Origin: JAFGED01 sp964551295
GTDB taxonomy: Bacteria; Chloroflexota; Anaerolineae; B4-G1
Direction of reading: 5' to 3'
NCBI GenBank assembly: GCA_964551295.1
Contig: CAZKDJ010000006.1
Location: 1-58,806, forward strand
Length of the DNA stretch: 58,806 nucleotides
The notes under the pieces are model-generated. The model ran no database searches and was not told the DNA's origin. It worked only from the letters and a program-made list of their open reading frames with translations. The translations under genes were made by a program, and so were the position numbers. Shown one piece after another: positions 52,371 through 58,806 of the stretch (the stretch's first letter is position 1; the number at the start of each line of letters is the position of its first letter).

Positions 52371-53831
52371 ATGCGACCTCACCTGCAGTTCCTCTCCCGT
52401 GCGACCATCGAGCGCGTCGTCGCCGAGGCCTACGATCTGCTGAGCGATCCCGGCGTGCGCGTCCACTCCGAGCGCGCACTGCGCCTGCTGGCCGAGCACG
52501 GCGCGGAGGTGGACGTGAGTGCCCAGGTGGCCCGCATCCCGGCCGACCTGGCGCACGAGGCGGTCGAAACTGCACCTCCGTCATTCCATCTCTACGACGC
52601 ACAAGGCACGCCGGCGGTCCACTACGGCGACGACGACGTGCAGTTCGACCCTGGCTCCGCCGCCATCGAGATCCTCGACTATGGCGAGACGAAATCGCGC
52701 GCACCAGTCACCGCCGACTTTTTGCGTTTCATCAAGCTGGCCGATGGGCTCGATGGCCTGGATGCCGTCGCAACCTCCCTCGTCTGCGCCGACGTACCGC
52801 AGGAAATCGCCGACCTGTACCGGCTCCACCTGGTCTTGCTCTACACCAGTAAGCCGGTGGTCACCGGCGCGTTCGCCGTCGAGACGTGGCACACGATGAA
52901 GGATCTGCTGGTGACCGTGGCCGGTAGCGCGGAGGCGCTGGTCGAAAAGCCCCGGGCCGTCTTTGACGTGTGCCCCTCCCCACCGCTCTTGTGGTCCGAG
53001 ATCACATGCGAGAACCTGATGGACTGCGCCCAATACGGCATCCCGGCCGAACTGGTCAGCATGCCGCTGACCGGAGCCACCGGGCCGGCCACCCTCCTGG
53101 GCGCCGTCGTCCAGCACACCGCCGAAAACCTGAGCGGCGTGACCATCCACCAACTGGTGAACCCCGGCGCCCCCATCGTGTGGGGCGGCTCGCCGGCGGC
53201 CTTTGACATGCGCACGGGCACCACGCCGATGGGCGCCATCGAGACGATCATGATCGACTGCGCCTACGCCAAGGTGGGCAAGCGCCTCGGGCTGCCCACC
53301 CACACCTACCTAGGGATGTCGGATAGCAAAGTGGTCGACGCTCAATGCGGGCTCGAGTCGAGCGGCGGCGCGCTCCTGGGGGCGCTGGCTGGCATCAACA
53401 TGATCTCTGGACCTGGTATGCTCGATTTCGAAAGCTGCTTCAGCCTGGAGAAGCTCGTTATCGATGCCGAGATCGTGGGAATGGCCAAGCGCTTGGTGGC
53501 TGGGATAGCCGAGCGGGAGACCTCACTGGGATTGGACATCATCCGCCAGGTGGGACACGCGGGCAACTTTTTAACCACACGCCACACTCGCCGCTGGTTC
53601 CGCGAGGAGCTGTTCATCCCCAGCCCTGTCATCGACCGCGACTTTCGCCGCGACTGGGCGGCCAAGGGCAGCCTCGACGCCGCCGCCCGCGCCCGCCAGC
53701 GCGTCGAGGAGGTGATTGCGGCGTACGAGCCCAAGCCTCTCCCTGACGAGATCACCCGAGAACTGAAGAATATCACCGTGAGGGCGGCACGCGCAGCGGG
53801 GATGGAAAGTCTGCCGGAGCGAAAAGGCTAG
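52371..53831 (+). CDS. MttB-like (non-pyrrolysine) methyltransferase
   Basis: 486 aa, ATG preceded by AAGGAG. The trimethylamine methyltransferase family pattern is clear: VAEAYDLLSDPGVRVHSE, FDVCPSPPLLWSEITCENL, GATGPATLLGAVVQHTAENLSGV, GGSPAAFDMRTGT, THTYLGMSDSKVVDAQCG. There is no in-frame amber codon, so it is the pyrrolysine-free branch, whose characterised members demethylate glycine betaine (MtgB), proline betaine or carnitine. It should pass a methyl group to the corrinoid protein encoded next. Confidence 0.93.
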   Translation: MRPHLQFLSRATIERVVAEAYDLLSDPGVRVHSERALRLLAEHGAEVDVSAQVARIPADLAHEAVETAPPSFHLYDAQGTPAVHYGDDDVQFDPGSAAIEILDYGETKSRAPVTADFLRFIKLADGLDGLDAVATSLVCADVPQEIADLYRLHLVLLYTSKPVVTGAFAVETWHTMKDLLVTVAGSAEALVEKPRAVFDVCPSPPLLWSEITCENLMDCAQYGIPAELVSMPLTGATGPATLLGAVVQHTAENLSGVTIHQLVNPGAPIVWGGSPAAFDMRTGTTPMGAIETIMIDCAYAKVGKRLGLPTHTYLGMSDSKVVDAQCGLESSGGALLGALAGINMISGPGMLDFESCFSLEKLVIDAEIVGMAKRLVAGIAERETSLGLDIIRQVGHAGNFLTTRHTRRWFREELFIPSPVIDRDFRRDWAAKGSLDAAARARQRVEEVIAAYEPKPLPDEITRELKNITVRAARAAGMESLPERKG

Positions 53832-53846
53832 AGATTGGAGATTGGG

Positions 53847-54491
53847 ATGAGCGACGTTCTGAATCAACTACGAGAAGCTGTGACCGCCGGCGAGCCGGAA
53901 CGGGCGCGCGAGTTGGCGGCCCAGGCGCTAACAGCAAACACCGCGCCGCTGGACGCCGTCGACCGGGCGCTCAACCCCGGCATGCAGGTCGTGGGCGATA
54001 GGTACGAGTGCGGCGATTATTTCATCCCCGACCTGATGATGGCCGCCGAGGCGATGAAGGCAGCGATGGAGGTACTGGAGCCCGAACTGATGGCCCGGCA
54101 GGAGCAACGCCGGATCTTGGGCACCGTCGTCATTGGCACCGTCGAGGGCGACATCCACGAGATCGGCAAGAGCCTGGTGGCGGCGATGCTGGGCGCGGCG
54201 GGCTTCCAGGTGCACGACCTGGGCGTCGACGTGTCGGTGGACCGCTTCGTCGAGCAGGTCAAAGCGACTAATGCGAATGTCCTGGGCCTCTCGGCCCTGC
54301 TGACGACGACGATGCGCAACCAGGAGGCCGTCATCGAGGCGTTGAAGGAAGCGGGGCTGCGCCAGAGGGTCAAGGTCGTCATCGGCGGCGCGCCAGCCAG
54401 CCCTGAGTGGGCGGCGACCATCGGCGCCGATGGGTACGCCGAGAACGCCAACGAGGCGGTGGGCGTGGTGAAAGAGCTTTTGGAGGTGTAA
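53847..54491 (+). CDS. Corrinoid (cobalamin-binding) methyl-carrier protein
   Basis: 214 aa from ATG 53847; a heptamer-like GGAGATTGG precedes it in place of a classic Shine-Dalgarno. The N-terminal four-helix cap domain (about 1-85) includes PGMQVVGDRYECGDYFIPDLMMAAEAMK. The B12-binding Rossmann domain has EGDIHEIGKSLV, the cobalt-ligand His motif, and GLSALLTTTMRNQ and GGAPASPEWA further on. It is an MtbC/MttC/MtgC-like carrier between MttB-like and homocysteine methyltransferases. Its stop is 1 nt before the next GTG. Confidence 0.94.
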   Translation: MSDVLNQLREAVTAGEPERARELAAQALTANTAPLDAVDRALNPGMQVVGDRYECGDYFIPDLMMAAEAMKAAMEVLEPELMARQEQRRILGTVVIGTVEGDIHEIGKSLVAAMLGAAGFQVHDLGVDVSVDRFVEQVKATNANVLGLSALLTTTMRNQEAVIEALKEAGLRQRVKVVIGGAPASPEWAATIGADGYAENANEAVGVVKELLEV

Positions 54492-54492
54492 C

Positions 54493-55368
54493 GTGGAAGA
54501 CATCATCTCGCGGTTGAAAAGCGGGCGCGTCATCGTCGCCGACGGTGCGACGGGGACGATGCTGCAAAAAGCCGGGCTACCCGCCGGCACGCCACCCGAC
54601 CAGTGGGTGCTGGAGAACCCCGACCCCATCCGCGATCTGCAGCGCGCCTACGTCGAGGCCGGGTCGGACCTGATCATCGCCTGCACCTTTGGCGCCAACC
54701 GCGCACGACTGGAGCGCGCCGGACTAGCGGATCAACTGGTCGAGGTCAACCAGCGCGCCGTCCAGATTGCGCGTGAGGCAGCGGGCGACTGGGCATACGT
54801 GGCTGCCGACATCGGCCCAACAGGCGAGCTGCTGGCTCCCATCGGCACGCTGACGTATGAACAGGCGTTGGAGATCTATGCCGAGCAGGCGGCGGCGCTG
54901 GCTCAGGCTGGCGTGGAGGTGCTCTACATCGAGACCATGTCCGACCTGAACGAGGTAAAGGCCGCCATCGCGGGCGCGCAGCAGGCCGCGCCTGACATTC
55001 CCATCTTTGCCACCTTATCCTTCGATCACCACGGGCGGACGAACATGGGGGTCAAGCCGGAGCAGGCAGCGGAGGCGCTCCAGGCGCTGAACGTGGCCGC
55101 CTTTGGCACTAACTGCGGGGCGACGCTGGAGATGACGGAAGGGGCCGTGGCCAAGATGCACGAGACCGCGCCCCAGGCCGCGCTCATCGCCAAGCCCAAC
55201 GCGGGGAAGCCGCGCATGGTAGGACGCGAGGCAGTGTACGATGCCACGCCGGAGGATATGGCGGAATACGCAAAAAGGTTCGTCGCGCTGGGAGCGCGGG
55301 TGGTAGGGGGCTGCTGCGGCTCGACGCCGGCGCACATTCGCGCGATCGCGGAAGCAATAGCAGGCTAG
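54493..55368 (+). CDS. Homocysteine S-methyltransferase domain protein
   Basis: 291 aa from GTG 54493 with GGAGG upstream. It has the MetH N-terminal / BHMT-like barrel: VADGATGTMLQKAG, CTFGANRARL, and the zinc-binding cysteines in FGTNCGATLE and GGCCGSTPAHI. It likely moves the methyl group from the corrinoid carrier to homocysteine, making methionine. The three genes MttB-like, corrinoid and this one therefore form a split B12-dependent route from a quaternary or methylated amine to methionine. No reductive activator (RamA-like) gene is near. Confidence 0.93.
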   Translation: MEDIISRLKSGRVIVADGATGTMLQKAGLPAGTPPDQWVLENPDPIRDLQRAYVEAGSDLIIACTFGANRARLERAGLADQLVEVNQRAVQIAREAAGDWAYVAADIGPTGELLAPIGTLTYEQALEIYAEQAAALAQAGVEVLYIETMSDLNEVKAAIAGAQQAAPDIPIFATLSFDHHGRTNMGVKPEQAAEALQALNVAAFGTNCGATLEMTEGAVAKMHETAPQAALIAKPNAGKPRMVGREAVYDATPEDMAEYAKRFVALGARVVGGCCGSTPAHIRAIAEAIAG

Positions 55369-55384
55369 TCGCGTTAATCTCCCC

Positions 55385-55681
55385 TCAGTAGTGATAACGC
55401 GCCTGCAAAAAGTCGATCCGCTTTTCGCTCACCAGGTACACAATGCGATGTGCGTGCGTCAACCGCCTAGACCAAGTCCCAGGAGCTAGATACTTTAGCG
55501 GCTCCGGCTTTCCAATGCCCGTGAAGGGGTCGCGTAGAATGGCTTCTACCAGAGCCAATGCTCGCAGCGCTATCTTGCGATCCGTCTTGACCCAGTATTG
55601 CAGATCCTCGCGAAACTCGGGATAGAAGACCGCCTCGCGCTGCCTCCTTCCGCCTTTACCCTTCTTCGCTTTCTTCGTCAA
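55385..55681 (-). CDS. YoeB/Txe-family toxin
   Basis: 98 aa, start ATG 55681 inside the antitoxin gene (26-bp overlap). The RelE-fold motifs DLQYWVKTDRKIALRALALV, IGKPEPLKYLAPGTWSRRLTHAHRIVYLV and the terminal ARYHY match YoeB, a ribosome-dependent mRNA endonuclease; the candidates for catalytic residues are Glu of KPEP, Arg of SRRL and His near the C-terminus. A basic lysine-rich N-terminal extension of about 10 residues is unusual. Confidence 0.9.
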   Translation of the reverse strand: MTKKAKKGKGGRRQREAVFYPEFREDLQYWVKTDRKIALRALALVEAILRDPFTGIGKPEPLKYLAPGTWSRRLTHAHRIVYLVSEKRIDFLQARYHY

Positions 55682-55952
55682 AGCCGATCTCGCGTTTTAG
55701 CTCATCTATAGATTGTGGAGCACCTTCCTCCTGCTGTGCACGCATTAACGCACGCAGCAGGCGCTCGGCATTTCTGGGCGACCGCAAGAGATAAGCCGTC
55801 TCCATCAATCCCTCCAGTTCGTCGGCAGAGATGAGGGCAACCGGCTCAGCCCCGCGCCGCTCGATGATGACCACCTCGCGGTTGTGGGTCACCTTATCAA
55901 GAAGCGAGGCAAAATTGGCGCGCGCCTGTGTATACGTCGTCTGAACGGGCAT
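55656..55952 (-). CDS. Phd/YefM-family antitoxin
   Basis: 98 aa from ATG 55952, preceded by GGAGG. The N-terminus MPVQTTYTQARANFASLLDKV and EVVIIERRGAEPVALISADELEGL are the Phd/YefM DNA-binding dimer. The C-terminal acidic tail (REIGFDEESEEG) is the disordered toxin-binding part. It represses its own operon through the palindrome at 55973-55991 and neutralises the toxin. Confidence 0.92.
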   Translation of the reverse strand: MPVQTTYTQARANFASLLDKVTHNREVVIIERRGAEPVALISADELEGLMETAYLLRSPRNAERLLRALMRAQQEEGAPQSIDELKREIGFDEESEEG

Positions 55953-55972
55953 GGCACCTCCAAGCGAGAATA

Positions 55973-56012
55973 TGTACAGCAATACTGTACAACAATTTGA
56001 GAGGTTTGTCAA
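55973..56012 (-). promoter_or_regulatory. Promoter and Phd-type operator of the toxin-antitoxin operon
   Basis: Minus-strand TTGACA (56007-56012), 17-nt spacer, TACAGT (55984-55989). The palindrome TGTACAG-CAATA-CTGTACA (55973-55991) covers the -10 box, the expected autorepression geometry. Confidence 0.85.
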
Positions 56013-56029
56013 GCAAGAGGAAGCTTATA

Positions 56030-57154
56030 CTACCGCTCAGCCGACAAAATCCCCGGATCGGCATCCCGCCACATCAGCTCGATCAGCCGCTGTGCGACGA
56101 CAAAGGCCCAGGCCAGCCCACGCCCGCCCAGTCCCAACGCAAAGTAGACCTGCGGCAGGTGAGGCAGCGTCCCCACCAACGGCAGCCCATCGGAGGTAAA
56201 GCCCATCACGCCCGACCAGCGGTCGGCGTCCTGCGTCTCGATATCGGGAAAGTGATGCTCGGCAAAGCGCGCCAGCCCGGCCTGCACCACGTCGTCCAGT
56301 TCCGCCTCCTCCCCCGTTTCCTCCGCGCCTACAACGCGCGGGCGGCGCCAACTGGACAGCAGCAGCCGTCGGTCGGGAAGCTGGCGGCAGTACTCGTACC
56401 CGTAATCGGCGCTGCAGGGCACGTCGAGCACCACGCCGTCCAGCAGCTCGGTGGCGAAAACGAGACCACGCGTAGGCGCGACCTTGTCGGCAAAGTAGGA
56501 ACTGATCAGCGGGGCATAGCCGTTCACCGCCAGCACCACCGCGTTGCAGCGCACCGTGCGGCCCTGGGCCCAGACTCGCACGTCGCCACCCTCGGCCTCC
56601 AGATCATAGACCTCCGTGCCCTCGTGGATGGTCACGCCGCTGGAATCGAGCAGCGCCCGCGTCAGCGCGGCGGCATCCACCGTCACGTCGTCGGGCTGGC
56701 GCAGCGCGGCGCGGAAACCACGCTCGAGCACGTCCCTGGGGTTGAAGCGTGCCTCGAAACCATCCTCGTCCAACAGCACCGCCGATTCCCGCAGCGCATC
56801 CACCTCGGCCTCATCGACGGCTAGCGCCAGGCTGCCGGTGTGCTGGACCGGCACGTTCAGTCGATTGGCCGTCTCGACCAGTCGCTCGCGTCCCTCGACG
56901 GTGAGCGCCCAGATCTCTTGCGCCTTCTGGCGACCATACGCCGAGACAGCCCAATTGTAGTGGCCGGGCAAGCCGGTGAGGACCATGCCGATGCTGCGGC
57001 CGGTCGCGCCACCGGCCACCTCCTGGGCTTCCAGGACAGCGGCGCTCATGCCCTGCTGGGCCAAGTGAGCGGCCATCGCAGCGCCCACCACACCTGCCCC
57101 AACGATGACCACGTCACAGGCATCGACTCGCTTCTGCTCTTGACCTGTCCCCAT
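56030..57154 (-). CDS. DadA/DAO-family FAD-dependent amine oxidoreductase
   Basis: 374 aa, ATG preceded by AAGGAG. The FAD-binding motif DVVIVGAGVVGAAMAAHLAQQG is at the N-terminus and GFTSDGLPLVGTLPHLPQVYFALGLGGRGLAWAFV at the C-terminus is the DAO signature. The family oxidises D-amino acids, glycine, sarcosine or related amines. It follows the methyl-transfer genes but on the opposite strand, so a link to methylated-glycine breakdown is possible yet unproven. Confidence 0.9.
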   Translation of the reverse strand: MGTGQEQKRVDACDVVIVGAGVVGAAMAAHLAQQGMSAAVLEAQEVAGGATGRSIGMVLTGLPGHYNWAVSAYGRQKAQEIWALTVEGRERLVETANRLNVPVQHTGSLALAVDEAEVDALRESAVLLDEDGFEARFNPRDVLERGFRAALRQPDDVTVDAAALTRALLDSSGVTIHEGTEVYDLEAEGGDVRVWAQGRTVRCNAVVLAVNGYAPLISSYFADKVAPTRGLVFATELLDGVVLDVPCSADYGYEYCRQLPDRRLLLSSWRRPRVVGAEETGEEAELDDVVQAGLARFAEHHFPDIETQDADRWSGVMGFTSDGLPLVGTLPHLPQVYFALGLGGRGLAWAFVVAQRLIELMWRDADPGILSAER

Positions 57155-57170
57155 TGCCGTCTCCTTGGAT

Positions 57171-57268
57171 AGTAATGGTAGATTGGTAAACTAGTAATTG
57201 GTAAACTGGGCATCCACCAATTTACCAACTACTGATCTACCAGTTTACCAGCCACCAATCTACCAACT
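57171..57268. repeat. Inverted arrays of GGTAAACT/GGTAGATT-like repeats
   Basis: The left half (57174-57208) has GGTAGATTGGTAAACT and AATTGGTAAACTGG; the right half (57215-57268) has their complements (CCAATTTACCAAC, CCAGTTTACCAGC, CCAATCTACC). The halves can form a long imperfect hairpin. The array fills the space between two tandem minus-strand genes. Confidence 0.75.
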
Positions 57269-57271
57269 ATT

Positions 57272-58480
57272 CTACCCCAAACCGGATTTCCACGCCACCG
57301 CAGTCAGCACGTGATAGCGATTGTCGGCGTAGGCCGTTTCGACGTTGCCAAAGACCTCTACGATGAGATTGGTGTAGCGCAGAAAGCGATTGGCGACGAG
57401 AAAGAGCCGCCCGCCGGGCCGCAGCACGCGCGCTGCATCGCGGACGAACTGGCAGGCTACCTCGTAGTCGACTCCCACACCCTGATGAAAGGGCGGGTTG
57501 GTCACGACTACGTCGAACGTTCTATCCAGCACGGCGGAAGCGCAATCGGAGAGCAGCACTTCACCGCCCGCGACCCCGTTCGCCGCCAGCGTGCGGCGGG
57601 CCGATTCGACCGCTCGCGCGTCGGCGTCCACCAGCACTACCCGTCCACCCAGCGTGCGGCGGGCCGCCGCCAACCCAGCCAGCCCTGTGCCGCACCCCAG
57701 GTCGAGCACGGCATTCCCTACAGAGATCTCCACCGCACCCACCAGCGCTGCAGTGCCGTCGTCCAGCCGGTCCCAGGCAAAGACGCCCGGCTTGCTGACC
57801 AGCGTCGTCTCGACGCCATCGAGCACAATCGCGTGCGTGACGTAGCCATCGGCGAACGGCGATAGCACTAAACCATTGGGCTTGACCGCCAGGGCGACGT
57901 GGTACCCCTTCTTCTGCCGCACCACGCCGCAGCGCCCGAAAAGACCGCGGGCGTAGGCGATGGCCCCCTTGACGCCTGCCCGCTTGTGGGCCACGAAATA
58001 GAAGCGGCCGCCGGGCCGGAGCACCCAGGCTGCGCCGCGAATCAGTTCCTCCTGCACGGCCCGCCCGCGCGGCAGGTGGCTCAAAACCAGGTCGAACGAA
58101 TCCGGAGGGAATCCTTTGACCCCATCGGCCAACTGGACCCGGGCATTGGAAAGATCATTTGCTGCCAGCGTCCGCTCGGCGCAGGCCACGGCGGCCACGT
58201 TGCAATCGATCAGCGTGACGCTCCCCCGAGGGGCCTGCAAAGCCACCGCCGCGCCAATGGCGCCCGTCCCGCAGCCCAGGTCAAGCACGACGTCGTCCGG
58301 CCCCACCTCGGTCACCTCCAGCAGCGCCGCTGTGCCGGAATCGAACCGGTCCCACGACCAGACGCCGGGCTTGCCAACGACGGTGGCACTGTGCCCGTGA
58401 GCCTCGACGACGAATCGATGAAAGGCATAGTAGTCTGCCAACGGGGCTGCTTTCAACACTGCCACCGCCGCAGCCGCCAC
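57272..58480 (-). CDS. RsmC-like methyltransferase with two MTS domains
   Basis: 402 aa; GTG 58480 is the start, overlapping the small upstream frame. Two homologous halves each begin V-x-GKPGV-x-x-WDR-x-D-x-GTAAL and contain VLDLGCGTG. The second half (about 220-395) also has VVTNPPFHQG, the base-methylation motif; in the first (about 35-210) this position reads SHLPRG, so it is degenerate. E. coli RsmC, which makes m2G1207 of 16S rRNA, has the same degenerate-plus-active plan, so an rRNA methyltransferase is likely. Confidence 0.85.
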   Translation of the reverse strand: MAAAAVAVLKAAPLADYYAFHRFVVEAHGHSATVVGKPGVWSWDRFDSGTAALLEVTEVGPDDVVLDLGCGTGAIGAAVALQAPRGSVTLIDCNVAAVACAERTLAANDLSNARVQLADGVKGFPPDSFDLVLSHLPRGRAVQEELIRGAAWVLRPGGRFYFVAHKRAGVKGAIAYARGLFGRCGVVRQKKGYHVALAVKPNGLVLSPFADGYVTHAIVLDGVETTLVSKPGVFAWDRLDDGTAALVGAVEISVGNAVLDLGCGTGLAGLAAARRTLGGRVVLVDADARAVESARRTLAANGVAGGEVLLSDCASAVLDRTFDVVVTNPPFHQGVGVDYEVACQFVRDAARVLRPGGRLFLVANRFLRYTNLIVEVFGNVETAYADNRYHVLTAVAWKSGLG

Positions 58481-58713
58481 GCCACCACCGTCATCCCGGC
58501 CAGAAGACTCACCATCAGCCCCGAACGCAAGTCGCGGTCGTTATCACGGCGAGTGATTTTGTGATAGGAGTTGTCGTTAGGCGCCCGGTGGGGATACAGG
58601 TCACCCCTTATCTTCTGCGTGTCGAATTCCGTATTCCGCAACCGGGTCACAAAGTAGGGCCGCCCGGTCAAGAGGCTCACGAGTGCGCTCTCCTCTCCTT
58701 CTACAGGCTCCAA
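58453..58713 (-). CDS. Possible small protein upstream of the methyltransferase
   Basis: 86 aa from TTG 58713, with AGGAG about 9 nt upstream. It ends in a hydrophobic segment (LMVSLLAGMTVVAWRL) and its stop overlaps the methyltransferase start by 28 bp. The N-terminal half is mixed charged (EGEESALVSLLTGRPYFVTRLRN). No homologous family is recognised; it may be a real membrane-associated protein or a chance frame. Confidence 0.4.
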   Translation of the reverse strand: MEPVEGEESALVSLLTGRPYFVTRLRNTEFDTQKIRGDLYPHRAPNDNSYHKITRRDNDRDLRSGLMVSLLAGMTVVAWRLRRWQC

Positions 58714-58789
58714 CGTCAGTTCTCCTGCAAACTCACAATCAAAGTCATTGAGTATCTTCTCAATAAGTAGGGGAAGATGGGGGGTGTGA

Positions 58790-58806
58790 GGGCGGCTACG
58801 CCGCCC
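58790..58806. repeat. Short palindrome at the window end
   Basis: GGGCGGC-TAC-GCCGCCC, a 7-bp stem with a 3-nt loop, reaching the last base, so it may be the start of a larger structure. Confidence 0.5.

Noticed and set aside
52371..53831. Pyrrolysine-containing MttB
   Set aside because: The frame has no internal TAG and the protein is full length, so it belongs to the pyrrolysine-free branch.
57171..57268. CRISPR array
   Set aside because: The repeats are 7-8 nt, degenerate and inverted, without regular spacers or cas genes.

Overview
The window looks like a chromosomal segment of a Chloroflexota bacterium, probably an Anaerolineae-type member. That is inference from the high-GC coding style, the tandem-GAF signalling proteins, the many small zinc-ribbon proteins, the split glycine dehydrogenase (gcvPA/gcvPB), the MurF-Alr fusion and short degenerate tandem repeats between genes. 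No rRNA operon, CRISPR array or prophage is present. There is one tRNA gene (Val, anticodon TAC).

Layout. 1-1445: end of a Tad-pilus-like cluster (TadE/TadG). 1646-4193: a polar amino-acid ABC importer (lipoprotein, permease, ATPase) behind a near-consensus promoter. 4216-9774: a TPR/zinc-ribbon membrane protein, an orphan second solute-binding lipoprotein, and an adenylate cyclase translationally coupled to a processive glycosyltransferase. 9854-16255: an EamA exporter, a ferredoxin, a PHP-type metallohydrolase, and the glycine cleavage genes gcvH-gcvPA-gcvPB with a HEPN/MNT toxin-antitoxin pair wedged between the two P-protein halves. 16351-24107: a zinc-ribbon protein, MurF-Alr, tRNA-Val, a dCTP deaminase carrying an internal LAGLIDADG-like insert, ArgRS and adenosine deaminase. 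24290-33350: secA, a winged-helix protein, a KaiC-like ATPase, two small membrane proteins and a six-GAF histidine kinase, all on the minus strand.

33466-45808 is accessory. It holds a PadR regulator with its own palindromic operator, a flavin oxidoreductase gene split by an 88-bp MITE, an EFR1-type flavodoxin/ferredoxin, a pectate-lyase-like lipoprotein with a late frameshift, a CrtI-like FAD oxidoreductase, and a REP-associated tyrosine transposase (RAYT) among four REP-like palindromes. These are followed by a glycosyltransferase-TetR-membrane protein operon under a 26-bp palindrome, a half metallo-beta-lactamase gene, an RpiR regulator and MscL with a zinc-ribbon tail.

45871-58806: DegV, a Thr/Pro-rich lipoprotein, a divergent GH13-like protein, a PARIS-like defence pair (AAA ATPase plus DUF4435/TOPRIM-like protein), a frameshifted signal peptidase I, and a three-gene corrinoid methyl-transfer module (MttB-like, corrinoid protein, homocysteine methyltransferase). 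A Phd/YoeB toxin-antitoxin pair, a DadA-like oxidoreductase and a duplicated RsmC-like methyltransferase close the window.

The strongest candidates for something undescribed are the catalytically dead LAGLIDADG domain inside dCTP deaminase, the REP elements inserted in frame into their own RAYT gene, the wHTH-KaiC-membrane-histidine kinase cassette, and the toxin-antitoxin pair built into the glycine cleavage operon.
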